Shown piece after piece: positions 9,747 to 17,819 of a DNA stretch of 64,000 nucleotides (positions within the stretch are counted from its first letter, which is position 1; each line of letters opens with the position of its first letter). Both the position numbers and the translations under genes were made by a program. The DNA is from Methylococcus sp. Lineage in GTDB: Bacteria > Pseudomonadota > Gammaproteobacteria > Methylococcales > Methylococcaceae. Below the pieces are notes generated by a model, which was not told the DNA's origin, searched no databases, and was given only the letters and a program-made list of their open reading frames with translations. The stretch covers positions 1 to 64,000 of the forward strand of contig JAQTYA010000008.1 of assembly GCA_028688525.1 (NCBI GenBank), read 5' to 3'.

Positions 9747-11893
9747 GCGTCGGCCTCTACCGCCAGAAGGGCGGTGAGCGAGGGGTAGTCGATTTTTCCC
9801 GAGCCGAGCAATGGCAGTGCCGGCAGTATCCTTATCTGTTTGGGCAGGTAAAGCTCGCCCAGCCCTTCGGCCCGTGCCCTTTCCAGCAGCGGCGTCCGTT
9901 CGGCCCGAGCCTGGTTGGTAGCGAGTACGATCTGTTCGCCCTTACGCGGGTCGGGCAGGTTCACTACGGCATGCTGCGCATCTGGCCATACCCTGCCTGC
10001 CAGTTCTTCGATGACCGCCAGCGAGATCATTTCTCCGCCGATTTTGGCGAACCGTTTAGCGCGGCCCTTGATGGTGACGAAGCCGTGCGCGTCCACGGTC
10101 ACGATATCGCCGGTGTCGTACCAGCCGGGGCCGAAATTCGAGGCCGGTGGTTCGATCCGGCCCGGCGCGTGGGCTTGGAGATAGCCGAGCATGACGTTCG
10201 GGCCTTTGACGTGCAAACGACCGCCTTCGGCGATGCCTTCCACCGGCTCCAGGGCGTATTCGATGCCCGGCATGAGGCGGCCGACCGAGCCCTCCCGGTA
10301 GTGCATAGCGGTGTTGGCGGCCAGCACCGGGCTGGTTTCGGTGACGCCGTAGCCTTCCATGATGCGGATGCCGAATTTATCGGTCCACAGCTTGCGGGTT
10401 TCCGGCTGCACTTTCTCCGCACCGGCGAACACGTAGCGGATACTGTAGAAGTCGTAAGGATGGGCATGCTTGCCGTAGCCGCTCAGGAAGGTATTGGTTC
10501 CGAACAGGATGGTGGCGTTGATGTCGTAAGCGAGTTCGGGAATGATCCGGTAATGCAGAGGGGAGGGATACAGGAAAATCCGGGTGCCCGACAACAGCGG
10601 CAGCAGGGTGCCGGTGGTGAGGCCGAAGGAATGGAACAGCGGCAGGGCGTTGAGGATCACGTCTTGGGGTCCGAAGTCCACACGCGCAGCGAATTGTTCG
10701 CGGTTGGAGAGCAGGTTGGCATGCGATAGTGCGACGCCCTTAGGCGCGCCTTCCGAGCCCGAGGTGAATAGGATCACCGCAGGCGCATCCGTCGATACGG
10801 GATCGCGGTAGCCGTAATCGACGGTAAGCCCTTTCAGCAGGGCACGGGCTTTGTCCAGCGCCGATACGTTTCGGAATACCTCGTCCAAATAGATGACCTT
10901 GACCCTCTGTTCGAGCTGGACGACGGTGTCCTCCAATTTGGCCGCCTCGACAAAGCGCCGGGAGGTAAGAACCGTCCGGATCGCCGCCGTCTCGCAGGCG
11001 GCCAGCAGGACCGAAATCCCGGTGCCGAAGTTGAGCATGGCGGGTATCCGGCCGGCGTGCTGCAGCCCCAGGAGGGTCGCCACGGTGCCGATGGCTGTGG
11101 GCAGCAGCACGCCGACGGTTTCGCCCGCCTCAGTCAGGCGCTGGAGCTTCTCTCCAGCGAACAGCGTGCGGGCGATAAGCTGGTTGTAGCTGGCCGGTTT
11201 GCGCTCGGTATCCTCCAGCACGAGGGTGCGGCCGCCATGCACTTTGCGGGCATCGAGCAGGGCCGAGAACAAGGTGCCGTGATGGTTGCCGGTGGCGAAC
11301 ATCATTTCGCTCATGAGGTCCGACAGCGCCAGCCCGGTATGGTGGCGGCGCGCCTCGCCGTGGGCGTCGGACGGCGGCACGATCTTACGCGGCGGCAGTA
11401 TGTTGATGGTGATCCGAGGCAGCCAGCGCAGCCGGACCACCCCTTTGAGGCGGGAGAACGGTGTGTACTGGGCGCCGTCGATCCGAACCGGCAGCACCAT
11501 CGCGTCGGCCTTGTCCGCCACCATGCCGGAGCCGTCGTAGATTTTCATCAGCGAGCCGGTCACCGTGATGCGGCCTTCCGGGAACACCACCGCTTTCCTG
11601 TCGCGACGCAGGTGGTGGGTCAAGGCCTTGACCGACATGGGGTTGATGGGGTCCATCGGAAAGGTCTGGACCCAGCGCAGGACCGGTTTGACCCACCAGG
11701 CCTCAGCAATGTGGGTGTTGATCGCGAAGGTGACGTCGTCGGGGAGAAAAGCCCAGAGCAGCAAGGGGTCGAGGAACGAGGTATGGTTCGAGACGATGAG
11801 CACTCGCTCGCCGGCGCCGTGGAAATGCTCGATGCCTTTGATCTGAACCTGGTACAGAGTTTTGAGTGCGAATCGTATTATCGGTTTGATCAT
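9743..11893 (-). CDS. aas: Bifunctional 2-acylglycerophosphoethanolamine acyltransferase / acyl-ACP synthetase, Aas
   Basis: A 716-residue two-domain enzyme at the inner membrane. Residues about 1-200 are a PlsC-type acyltransferase with the catalytic NHTSFLDP motif (residues 36-43) and FPEGRITVTG. The rest is an AMP-forming acyl activating domain with FTSGSEGAPKGV, the A5-like GYGVTE and YDTGDIV. It loads fatty acid on ACP and transfers it to lysophosphatidylethanolamine supplied by LplT. It heads a minus-strand run aas-lplT-DUF2782-gshA-cysH. The 50 bases to the divergent gene at 11944 must hold its promoter. Confidence 0.95.
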   Translation of the reverse strand: MIKPIIRFALKTLYQVQIKGIEHFHGAGERVLIVSNHTSFLDPLLLWAFLPDDVTFAINTHIAEAWWVKPVLRWVQTFPMDPINPMSVKALTHHLRRDRKAVVFPEGRITVTGSLMKIYDGSGMVADKADAMVLPVRIDGAQYTPFSRLKGVVRLRWLPRITINILPPRKIVPPSDAHGEARRHHTGLALSDLMSEMMFATGNHHGTLFSALLDARKVHGGRTLVLEDTERKPASYNQLIARTLFAGEKLQRLTEAGETVGVLLPTAIGTVATLLGLQHAGRIPAMLNFGTGISVLLAACETAAIRTVLTSRRFVEAAKLEDTVVQLEQRVKVIYLDEVFRNVSALDKARALLKGLTVDYGYRDPVSTDAPAVILFTSGSEGAPKGVALSHANLLSNREQFAARVDFGPQDVILNALPLFHSFGLTTGTLLPLLSGTRIFLYPSPLHYRIIPELAYDINATILFGTNTFLSGYGKHAHPYDFYSIRYVFAGAEKVQPETRKLWTDKFGIRIMEGYGVTETSPVLAANTAMHYREGSVGRLMPGIEYALEPVEGIAEGGRLHVKGPNVMLGYLQAHAPGRIEPPASNFGPGWYDTGDIVTVDAHGFVTIKGRAKRFAKIGGEMISLAVIEELAGRVWPDAQHAVVNLPDPRKGEQIVLATNQARAERTPLLERARAEGLGELYLPKQIRILPALPLLGSGKIDYPSLTALLAVEADA

Positions 11894-11943
11894 TTAGGGG
11901 TGGGCGTGTGCCGGCCGTGTTGGATGTTTAGGATTCGGGACAG

Positions 11944-12357
11944 ATGCAGATTTCGCTGTTCGCCTATGGCAGTTCGCAATTGCCGGACGTGATGGCCGCC
12001 GTGGCCGGGCGGGCTTTCGAGGCCGTGCCGGCTTGGCTCCACGGCTATGCGCGCTATCGGTTGCGGCGGCGGATCTATCCCGGGTTGCGGCGCCAGCCCG
12101 GCGCGGTCGTCGCGGGCACCTTGTTTCTCGAGATCGATCCGTGCGCGCTCGCCCGCTTGGACCGGTTCGAAGATGCCTTCTATACAAGGGCCGAGGTTAC
12201 AGTTTCTACCGCGGCACTGGGCAACCGCTACGCGCAGGTCTATCTGATTCCGCCACGCAGCGAGCATTTGTTGACTGGCGGAGACTGGAACCTTGCCGAT
12301 TTCGCCCAAATGCGCGGCCCCGCTTATCTCCGGCGCTGCCGTAGGCAATTCCGCTGA
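11944..12357 (+). CDS. Gamma-glutamylcyclotransferase / AIG2-like family protein
   Basis: A 137-residue single-domain protein. The start LFAYGSSQLPDVM matches the phosphate-binding FVYGTL..P..V loop of the gamma-glutamylcyclotransferase fold, although the usual Thr-Leu is Ser-Ser here. IYPGL and the catalytic-loop segment LDRFEDAFYTR, with its acidic residue, are also typical. Members release 5-oxoproline from gamma-glutamyl amines or act on glutathione. The gshA gene lies 3.8 kb away, but a link is only suggestive. It is divergent from aas and convergent with the exosortase-associated gene (7 bases between stops). Confidence 0.8.
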   Translation: MQISLFAYGSSQLPDVMAAVAGRAFEAVPAWLHGYARYRLRRRIYPGLRRQPGAVVAGTLFLEIDPCALARLDRFEDAFYTRAEVTVSTAALGNRYAQVYLIPPRSEHLLTGGDWNLADFAQMRGPAYLRRCRRQFR

Positions 12358-12364
12358 GCGGGGC

Positions 12365-12790
12365 TCACATCTTCGAATAAGGAGCGGCCGCTGGCGGGGC
12401 CGGTTTCTGGTCCCTGGCGGTCCCTGGAGTGAAGGCGGGCCCGTAGGTCGTTTCCTCGGAGAATTTCTGCCAGACGAATTCCGGGTGGGCGATCGGCTGG
12501 GTCGGTACCGGGAAGGTGATGAAGTCCACGGCGCCGGTGAGAGTGCGCCCGACCATGTGCAGCATACCCTTGAGCAGTCCGCCGGAGATGCCGAACAGGA
12601 CATTGGTCTGATTGCTGGTATTGATCATGTTTTTGGGCACTTCCAGCCAGCCCAGGGTCAAGTTCGACAGGCCGCTGCCGAGTTTGAGCGAAGCGGTACT
12701 GCCATAGTCGTCGGCGCGTGCCGCGGGCGTTGCGGTACCCAGCCCTGCTAGGAGCAGCAGAATAGGGAGGGTGCGTCGTAGATTCAGCAT
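12365..12790 (-). CDS. Exosortase system-associated protein, TIGR04073 family
   Basis: A 141-residue exported protein. Residues 1-25 form a signal peptide (MLNLRRTLPILLLLAG ... ARA). The mature part has the family signature KLGSGLSNLTLGWLEVPKN at about residues 34-52, followed by glycine-rich ISGGLLKGMLHMVGRTLTGAVD. The family is known by co-occurrence with exosortase/PEP-CTERM sorting systems; its job is not established. The start at ATG 12790 is favoured over 12826 because GAGGA lies eight bases upstream and the signal peptide then starts at once. It follows the SDR gene by 29 bases. Confidence 0.85.
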   Translation of the reverse strand: MLNLRRTLPILLLLAGLGTATPAARADDYGSTASLKLGSGLSNLTLGWLEVPKNMINTSNQTNVLFGISGGLLKGMLHMVGRTLTGAVDFITFPVPTQPIAHPEFVWQKFSEETTYGPAFTPGTARDQKPAPPAAAPYSKM

Positions 12791-12819
12791 GGCGGATTCC
12801 TCATAAAGCCGGGAACGGT

Positions 12820-13515
12820 TTACCACGGCAATGCCCTGCCGTCGAAATTCAGGAGCCGGCCGGACAGCGCCGGCGTGTATTCTTCGATGATTTTCCGCAT
12901 GCCGCCGACACTTTGTTCCGCGGTCGTCGGCGCACTGGGACCGCCCATGTCGGTTAGCACCCAGCCGGGATTGAGGATCAGCACTCCGATGCCTCGCGGT
13001 TTAAGGTCCAGGGACAGGCTCTTGAAGGCGGCATTGAGCGCCGCTTTGCTGGAGCGGTAGTAGATTTTGCCGCCGCTGGTATTGTCGCCCATGCTGCCCA
13101 TCAGGCTGGTGATGCCTACGATCAGTTTGCGGCGTCCGCACTCGAGATGAGGGAGGAAGCATTCCGCCATTTTCACCGGCGCCATGGCGTTGGTCCTGAA
13201 GACGTCCTGCCAGAGGTCGTAATCGACCGCCCCGAAACCGTTGCCGGCTTCGTCGCCATAGATGCCGGCATTGTTGATGAGGACGTCGAGCGGCTGTCCG
13301 GCTAGGGCTGTAGCCAGCTGTTCTATGGCCGTGAAATGCCGCACGTCCACGGCGTGGATGGCCAAGTTTTCGTAGCGCTCGGCTAACTCGCGCAGTGCGG
13401 GGGCGTCGTGGGGATGGCGGCAGCAAGCGATGACCCGCCAGCCGGCTTCGAGGTATTGCCGGGTGAACTCGAGGCCGAGACCGCGGTTAGCGCCGGTCAC
13501 CAAAACTGAAAGCAC
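12820..13515 (-). CDS. Short-chain dehydrogenase/reductase (SDR)
   Basis: A 231-residue NAD(P)-dependent oxidoreductase of the classical SDR fold. It shows the nucleotide-binding TGANRGLGLEF at residues 6-16, NNAG in LINNAGIYG, and the catalytic Ser followed by YxxxK (YYRSSKAAL). Substrate unknown; the short csgA/C-factor-like form occurs widely. I place the start at GTG 13515, with GAGGGA six bases upstream; the longer reading from 13599 crosses the sodB terminator. It is the upstream gene of a pair with the exosortase-associated gene. Confidence 0.88.
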   Translation of the reverse strand: MLSVLVTGANRGLGLEFTRQYLEAGWRVIACCRHPHDAPALRELAERYENLAIHAVDVRHFTAIEQLATALAGQPLDVLINNAGIYGDEAGNGFGAVDYDLWQDVFRTNAMAPVKMAECFLPHLECGRRKLIVGITSLMGSMGDNTSGGKIYYRSSKAALNAAFKSLSLDLKPRGIGVLILNPGWVLTDMGGPSAPTTAEQSVGGMRKIIEEYTPALSGRLLNFDGRALPW

Positions 13516-13572
13516 GCGTGATCCCTCGACTGTGGACGGAGTGGAAGCGGATTCTATTATATCGGCAAGCAC

Positions 13573-13605
13573 AAAAAAGCCCCTGCCCGTTCGGGGCAAG
13601 GGCTT
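13573..13605 (-). terminator. Intrinsic terminator of sodB
   Basis: Read on the minus strand, an 11-base stem (AGCCCTTGCCC with GGGCAGGGGCT, one G-T pair) with a five-base loop is followed by six T. It lies 22 bases past the sodB stop, within the leader of the SDR gene. Confidence 0.88.
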
Positions 13606-13626
13606 GGCATTCCGCCGGGGAGGGCT

Positions 13627-14211
13627 TCAGCCGGCGAAGTTGGCCGCGGCGAATTCCCAGTTGACCAGGCTCCAGAAGGCTTCCACGTATTTCGGGCGAG
13701 CATTCCGGTAGTCGATGTAATACGCGTGCTCCCACACGTCGCAGGTCAGCAGCGGGGTTTGGCCCGAAGCCAGCGGGCAGCCCGCATTGCTCGTGCTGAC
13801 CAGTGCCAGGCTGCCGTCGGCGTTTTTGACCAGCCAGGCCCAGCCCGAACCAAAGGTCGTTACCGCACACTTGATGAACTCTTCCTTGAATTGCTCGAAT
13901 GAGCCGAAGGTCTTGACGATGGCCTCGGCCAGCGCGCCGGTGGGCTCGCCGCCACCGTTCGGAGACAGGCTGTTCCAGTAGAAGGTGTGGTTCCAGATTT
14001 GGGCCGCGTTGTTGAACACGCCCCCGGCCGGTGCCTTACGGATGACATCTTCCAGGGACAGATTTTCGTACTCCGTGCCCGGGATCAGATTGTTCAGGTT
14101 GGTGACGTAGGTCTGGTGGTGCTTGCCGTAGTGGAATTCCAGCGTTTCGGCCGAAATGTGAGGCTCCAGGGCGTTCTTGGCGTAAGGCAGGGCTGGTAGT
14201 TCATGAGTCAT
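13627..14211 (-). CDS. sodB: Superoxide dismutase (Fe), SodB
   Basis: A 194-residue cytoplasmic iron superoxide dismutase. The first metal ligand lies in [11 protein letters not shown] (His27), the second in [11 protein letters not shown] (His74), and the last pair in [11 protein letters not shown]. The residues around [11 protein letters not shown] with QIWNH are typical of the Fe form. Length equals that of E. coli SodB (193). A clear AAGGAG lies nine bases upstream of ATG 14211 and a strong intrinsic terminator follows, so the gene is monocistronic. Confidence 0.97.
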   Translation of the reverse strand: MTHELPALPYAKNALEPHISAETLEFHYGKHHQTYVTNLNNLIPGTEYENLSLEDVIRKAPAGGVFNNAAQIWNHTFYWNSLSPNGGGEPTGALAEAIVKTFGSFEQFKEEFIKCAVTTFGSGWAWLVKNADGSLALVSTSNAGCPLASGQTPLLTCDVWEHAYYIDYRNARPKYVEAFWSLVNWEFAAANFAG

Positions 14212-14359
14212 GGCGCTAGTCTCCTTGTGGTGGATGGTGGTGAGTCGGCCGAACGGCGCAGGAGCCTTTCGGGCCGTAAATACCCGGCATTTTACTAGGA
14301 AATGTCGAGTGTAGCATCGACGGTGGCTGGCATGAAGCGCAGGAATCGGGGGCGGGCTG

Positions 14360-14391
14360 AAAAAAGAACGAGCTTCACAAGAAGCTCGTTC
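14360..14391 (-). terminator. Intrinsic terminator of the SnoaL-like gene
   Basis: On the minus strand a perfect 11-base stem (GAACGAGCTTC paired with GAAGCTCGTTC, loop TTGT) is followed by six T. It lies 52 bases past the stop of the SnoaL-like gene, ahead of the sodB promoter region. Confidence 0.92.
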
Positions 14392-14443
14392 CGGATGGGA
14401 CGCTGTGATCGATGAGCATGGGATGGAACCGGTGTGTGACCTG

Positions 14444-14902
14444 TCAACCGCGGGATCTTTCCGACCACTGCTGGACCTGGGCTTTCCAGGTGCCGTCGCT
14501 CTGGCGCTTCAGCACGCTGTAGAGCACACCGTCATAGTTGTACCTTAGGGTCTGGTGTGAATCCTGCAGGGTTTTTAGGTCTGACAAGGTCGTGGTGGTG
14601 ACGATGGTGTCGTCTTTTTCGCCCTTGACGTCTACGATATCGATTTTAAAGGCGCCCTGGTCGATCAAGGTCCGCCAGAAGCTACGGATCTCTCCCGGAT
14701 CGCGGGAGACTTTTCCGTTCGGCTGCACCAAAATGGCGTCGGTCGTGTACAGCGAAACGATTTCTTCGACTTTGCCGTCCGCGAAGGCTTGATTCCATTT
14801 CGCTGCGTTGTCTGCGGCGATGGTCCGGATGTCGTCCTGAGCCCATCCCGGGGTAGCCAAGAGACCGAGGAGGGCCGTCAGTAAGAAGAGTCGAGTAAAC
14901 AT
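14444..14902 (-). CDS. Exported SnoaL-like / DUF4440 (SgcJ/EcaC-type) protein
   Basis: A 152-residue protein with a signal peptide (residues 1-21, ending PGWAQ) and an NTF2/SnoaL-like cone domain. The family pattern is visible: a first helix with [28 protein letters not shown], then a strand-rich half ending [11 protein letters not shown]. Such domains bind small hydrophobic ligands or act as isomerases or hydrolases; some are periplasmic. No catalytic assignment is possible. It is divergent from a LysR-type gene across 118 AT-rich bases with two inverted repeats, so it is a likely regulated target. Confidence 0.82.
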   Translation of the reverse strand: MFTRLFLLTALLGLLATPGWAQDDIRTIAADNAAKWNQAFADGKVEEIVSLYTTDAILVQPNGKVSRDPGEIRSFWRTLIDQGAFKIDIVDVKGEKDDTIVTTTTLSDLKTLQDSHQTLRYNYDGVLYSVLKRQSDGTWKAQVQQWSERSRG

Positions 14903-14952
14903 GGGGATCTCCGAATGTCAGTGGGGTTTGAGTTGACTATAGGAAACCACGC

Positions 14953-14994
14953 ATTGGTTTACAATATCCAATAAATTTTACGTATTGTTTCAAT
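14953..14994. promoter_or_regulatory. Candidate LysR operator: two dyads in divergent promoter
   Basis: ATTGG at 14953-14957 and CCAAT at 14968-14972 form a ten-base-spaced inverted repeat. A second dyad, ATTG-TTT-CAAT, occupies 14984-14994. Both lie in the AT-rich divergent region just upstream of the LysR-type gene. LysR proteins commonly bind interrupted dyads of this size in such a position. The link is inferred from position and symmetry. Confidence 0.45.
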
Positions 14995-15020
14995 AAATAG
15001 AACTTTAGTCGGAAGAAGAC

Positions 15021-15968
15021 ATGGATAAACTCACAAGCATGGTCGTGTTCACCAAGGTCGCGAAAGCCGGAAGCTTCGCGTCTGCCGCCAAGGAAATGGG
15101 GCTGTCGCGGGCCATGGCGACCAAGCATGTGATGCAGCTCGAAAACAGCTTGGGGGTTCGGCTGCTGAACCGCACCACGCGCCATTTGAGCCTGACAGAG
15201 GTCGGCGTGGTCTATCTGGAGCGCTGTCTACAGATTCTCGACGATCTGGAAGAGACTGAACTCGCGGTGACGCGATTGCAGACTGAGCCGCGCGGAACGC
15301 TCAAGCTCAATGCGGCGCCTTTTTTCGGCGCCTACCATCTGGCGCCGGCGATCGCCGCTTTTCTGGAGATCTATCCCGACGTCAATGTCGAACTGGTAGT
15401 GCAGGCCGGTTATGTCGATCTGGTCGAGGAAGGTTTCGATCTCGCCATTCATCTGGATGAGTTGCGCGATTCCAGTCTGATCGCCCGAAAGCTGGGGACT
15501 TCGCAACGCATCGTCTGCGGCTCGCCAAGCTATTTCGACAGGCGCGGCGTGCCTAAGACGCCGGAAGACTTGAAGATGCACAATTGCTTGGCCAACTCGA
15601 GCCTGCCGCCCCGCGACCAGTGGCAATTCGTGTCTCAGGACGGCAAGTCGACCGTCATCAAAGTATCCGGCACGCTCGAAGCGAATTCGGCCGATGCGCT
15701 GCGCATGGCGGCAATCAGCGGACTAGGGCTGGTTTTGCTGCCGACCTACATGGTCGGCCAGGACGTCCGCAAAGGCCGGCTGCAAGCGGTGCTGACGGAT
15801 TACGTCCCGGCGCCGCTGGATATCCACGCGGTTTATCCCCATCGCAAGCATCTTTCGGCCAAGGTGCGCACTTTTGTTGATTTTCTGCACGAGCGCTTCC
15901 ATCCCACACCGTACTGGGAGGATTGGATGCAGCCACAGGGCGAGGAATGGGTAGCGAACGAGTCCTGA
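15021..15968 (+). CDS. LysR-type transcriptional regulator, CrgA/AaeR-like
   Basis: A 315-residue regulator. The N-terminal winged HTH covers about residues 1-60 with SFASAAKEMGLSRAMATKHV; the effector-binding domain starts near 90. The pattern of the effector domain (LKLNAAPFFGAYHLAPAIAAFL; FDLAIHLDELRDSSLIARKLG) is that of the CrgA/AaeR subgroup, which often senses aromatic acids, aldehydes or oxidants. It is divergent from the SnoaL-like gene. Two bases after its stop an operon of four genes starts, so the regulator may control, and be cotranscribed with, that operon. Confidence 0.9.
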   Translation: MDKLTSMVVFTKVAKAGSFASAAKEMGLSRAMATKHVMQLENSLGVRLLNRTTRHLSLTEVGVVYLERCLQILDDLEETELAVTRLQTEPRGTLKLNAAPFFGAYHLAPAIAAFLEIYPDVNVELVVQAGYVDLVEEGFDLAIHLDELRDSSLIARKLGTSQRIVCGSPSYFDRRGVPKTPEDLKMHNCLANSSLPPRDQWQFVSQDGKSTVIKVSGTLEANSADALRMAAISGLGLVLLPTYMVGQDVRKGRLQAVLTDYVPAPLDIHAVYPHRKHLSAKVRTFVDFLHERFHPTPYWEDWMQPQGEEWVANES

Positions 15969-15970
15969 CC

Positions 15971-16171
15971 ATGCAGTTCATGCCCGACCCGCACGATCGC
16001 CTAGTGGCGGCGCTGAAAGACATCATCGTACTGTTTTCCGTCATGGCGACGGTGGGATCGCTCTATCAGGGGCTTTGGCTGGCCGGCGCCGGCTATATCG
16101 TATTGGCACTCCTGTTCTTCAACGAGAAGGCTCTGCGCCGGTGGTGGCGCAGGCAACGCAAGTGGCGGTGA
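15971..16171 (+). CDS. Small membrane protein, unknown function
   Basis: A 66-residue protein starting MQFMPDPHDRLVAALKDII. One or two hydrophobic segments follow (about residues 19-50, IVLFSVMATVG and LWLAGAGYIVLALLFF), then a very basic C-terminus (RRWWRRQRKW). A cytoplasmic basic tail would be expected. I do not recognise a family. The ATG lies two bases past the LysR-type stop; longer in-frame starts lie inside that gene. The next gene starts three bases after this stop. Confidence 0.6.
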   Translation: MQFMPDPHDRLVAALKDIIVLFSVMATVGSLYQGLWLAGAGYIVLALLFFNEKALRRWWRRQRKWR

Positions 16172-16174
16172 GGT

Positions 16175-16675
16175 ATGGGGCTTGAAATCGAACGCAAATT
16201 CCTGGTCCGCGGAGATGCCTGGCGCGCGGCGGCGAGCGATTCCATGCGCATCTGCCAGGGCTATCTGAACGACGAGCAGCGCTGTTCGGTGAGGGTGCGG
16301 ATCAGCGGAGAGCGGGCTTGGCTCAACATCAAGAGCGTGACCATTGGTACCCAGCGCCAAGAGTTCGAATACGAAATACCGCTCGCCGATGGCGAAGCCT
16401 TGCTCGGGAATCTGAGCTGCAAGCCTCTGATCGATAAAATTCGCCATATCGTTCCGGTCGCAGGCAAGCATTGGGAGGTCGATGTCTTCGAAGGGGAGAA
16501 TGCAGGGCTGGTAGTCGCCGAGATCGAGCTCGATCATCCGGACGAGGATTTCGAGCGGCCGGACTGGCTGGGCCAAGAAGTGACCCACGACGCGCGCTAT
16601 TACAACACCTGTCTATCGAGCCTGCCGTTCAGCCGGTGGTCGGAGCAGGACCGGGCCGCGGTTCTGGGCGTATGA
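16175..16675 (+). CDS. CYTH domain protein (triphosphate tunnel enzyme)
   Basis: A 166-residue protein. It opens with MGLEIERKFLV, the ExExK metal/triphosphate motif of CYTH domains. Further charged strands of the tunnel are visible: SVRVRISG, LNIKS, EFEYEIP and VAEIELDHPDEDF. Bacterial members of this size act as inorganic triphosphatase, thiamine triphosphatase or class IV adenylate cyclase, and the sequence does not separate these. GAGG precedes the ATG. The next gene's ATG overlaps the stop by four bases. Confidence 0.88.
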   Translation: MGLEIERKFLVRGDAWRAAASDSMRICQGYLNDEQRCSVRVRISGERAWLNIKSVTIGTQRQEFEYEIPLADGEALLGNLSCKPLIDKIRHIVPVAGKHWEVDVFEGENAGLVVAEIELDHPDEDFERPDWLGQEVTHDARYYNTCLSSLPFSRWSEQDRAAVLGV

Positions 16676-17235
16676 GGGTGCTGTTGATCGTCATCGGTTT
16701 GGTTTCCCTGGCGGCTGCGGTGCTCATTCTGCTCGGCATGCGCTTGCCTAAAACCCACCGGGCCGCCAGCCGGATCAGGCTGCCGGTGCGTCCAGAACGG
16801 ATCTGGGAGATCATCTCCGATTTCGAGGGCTTTCCGCTGTGGCGGCCGGGTCTCCATGCCGTGGAAAAGGCTCCGGATATCGAGGGGTTGCCCAGTTGGT
16901 ACGAGGTATGCGCAGGGAACGCCAAGGTCCGGTTCCGGGTGATCGAAGCTTTGCCGCCGCGGCGCCTCGTTACCGCACTTGCGGGAGAGCATCTGCCGCT
17001 ACGGGGCGTATGGGTTTACCGCTTGGAGCCGGAGGGCGAGGACGGCTCGGTGCTGACGATCACTGAGCGGGACAGTATTTTCCACCCGGCGTTCCGCTTC
17101 TTCGTGCGTTATCTCCTGTCCTATCACGGCATCATGGACGTCTTTCTGCTGGCCTTGGCACGGGCTGTCGGCAGTTCCGCGAAGCCGGAGCATCTGAGCC
17201 TACGCATTCAGGCTTCCGGCGAGGCTGGGCAGTGA
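16672..17235 (+). CDS. Membrane-anchored SRPBCC (START/polyketide cyclase-like) protein
   Basis: A 187-residue protein. One N-terminal membrane segment (MRVLLIVIGLVSLAAAVLIL) is followed by a helix-grip ligand-binding domain: RIRLPVRPERIWEIISDFEGFPLWRP near residues 39-64 is the standard first strand and helix of SRPBCC domains. GVWVYRLEPEGEDGSVLTITERD is the central sheet. Such domains bind hydrophobic ligands. A second hydrophobic stretch near the C-terminus (FFVRYLLSYHGIMDVFLLAL) may touch the membrane. ATG overlaps the CYTH stop by four bases, which fixes the start; a longer reading is a shadow. Confidence 0.82.
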   Translation: MRVLLIVIGLVSLAAAVLILLGMRLPKTHRAASRIRLPVRPERIWEIISDFEGFPLWRPGLHAVEKAPDIEGLPSWYEVCAGNAKVRFRVIEALPPRRLVTALAGEHLPLRGVWVYRLEPEGEDGSVLTITERDSIFHPAFRFFVRYLLSYHGIMDVFLLALARAVGSSAKPEHLSLRIQASGEAGQ

Positions 17236-17819
17236 AGGAACGCGGCTTTCTCAAATTTGCGACGCTGTTCGAAGGTGCCTTGTTGCTGCTGGCTTTCGGC
17301 TTTGGCAGCCTGGCAGGGATCGATCCTCTCGGGTCGCTAGGCTTCGGCAGCGCCGGATGGCTATACGGGATGGCCGGGACTTTACCGCTGGTCCTGCTGT
17401 TTCACTTGATCTACAAATCCGGGGCCGCAGGTTTATATGAAATCAGGCGCGCCTTGATCGAGAAGCTGGGTCCTTTTCTGGCGGCTTGCGGCGTCGGCGA
17501 ACTGCTCTATCTCGGCTTTCTGGCTGGGATCACCGAAGAAGTCCTGTTCCGCGGATTTTTCCAGCCCTGGTTCGAAGCCAACTGGGGTTGGCTGGGGGGC
17601 TTGGTTTTTAGCAATCTGGTGTTTGCCCTGGTCCATTGGGTGTCCCCCTTGTATGCCTTGCTGGCCGGCCTGACCGGCGTCTATCTGGGTCTTTCCCTGG
17701 ACTCCGCCGGAGAACGCAACCTGCTAGTCCCCATCCTCATTCACTCGCTCTACGACGTCGTCGCGTTTCTTGCGGTAGCAATGAGCTATCGCACCGGCTC
17801 AGCCGGCGGATTCCGCTAG
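17232..17819 (+). CDS. CPBP family intramembrane metalloprotease
   Basis: A 195-residue polytopic protein of the CPBP/Abi (Rce1-like) family. The diagnostic glutamates and arginine lie in ITEEVLFRGFF near residues 97-107, the second motif is FALVHW near 129-134 and the third HSLYDVVAF. Six or so hydrophobic helices surround them. Family members cleave prenylated or membrane proteins or activate bacteriocin immunity; targets are usually unknown. Start is GTG 17232, overlapping the previous stop. Its own stop overlaps that of galE on the other strand by four bases. Confidence 0.9.
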   Translation: MKERGFLKFATLFEGALLLLAFGFGSLAGIDPLGSLGFGSAGWLYGMAGTLPLVLLFHLIYKSGAAGLYEIRRALIEKLGPFLAACGVGELLYLGFLAGITEEVLFRGFFQPWFEANWGWLGGLVFSNLVFALVHWVSPLYALLAGLTGVYLGLSLDSAGERNLLVPILIHSLYDVVAFLAVAMSYRTGSAGGFR

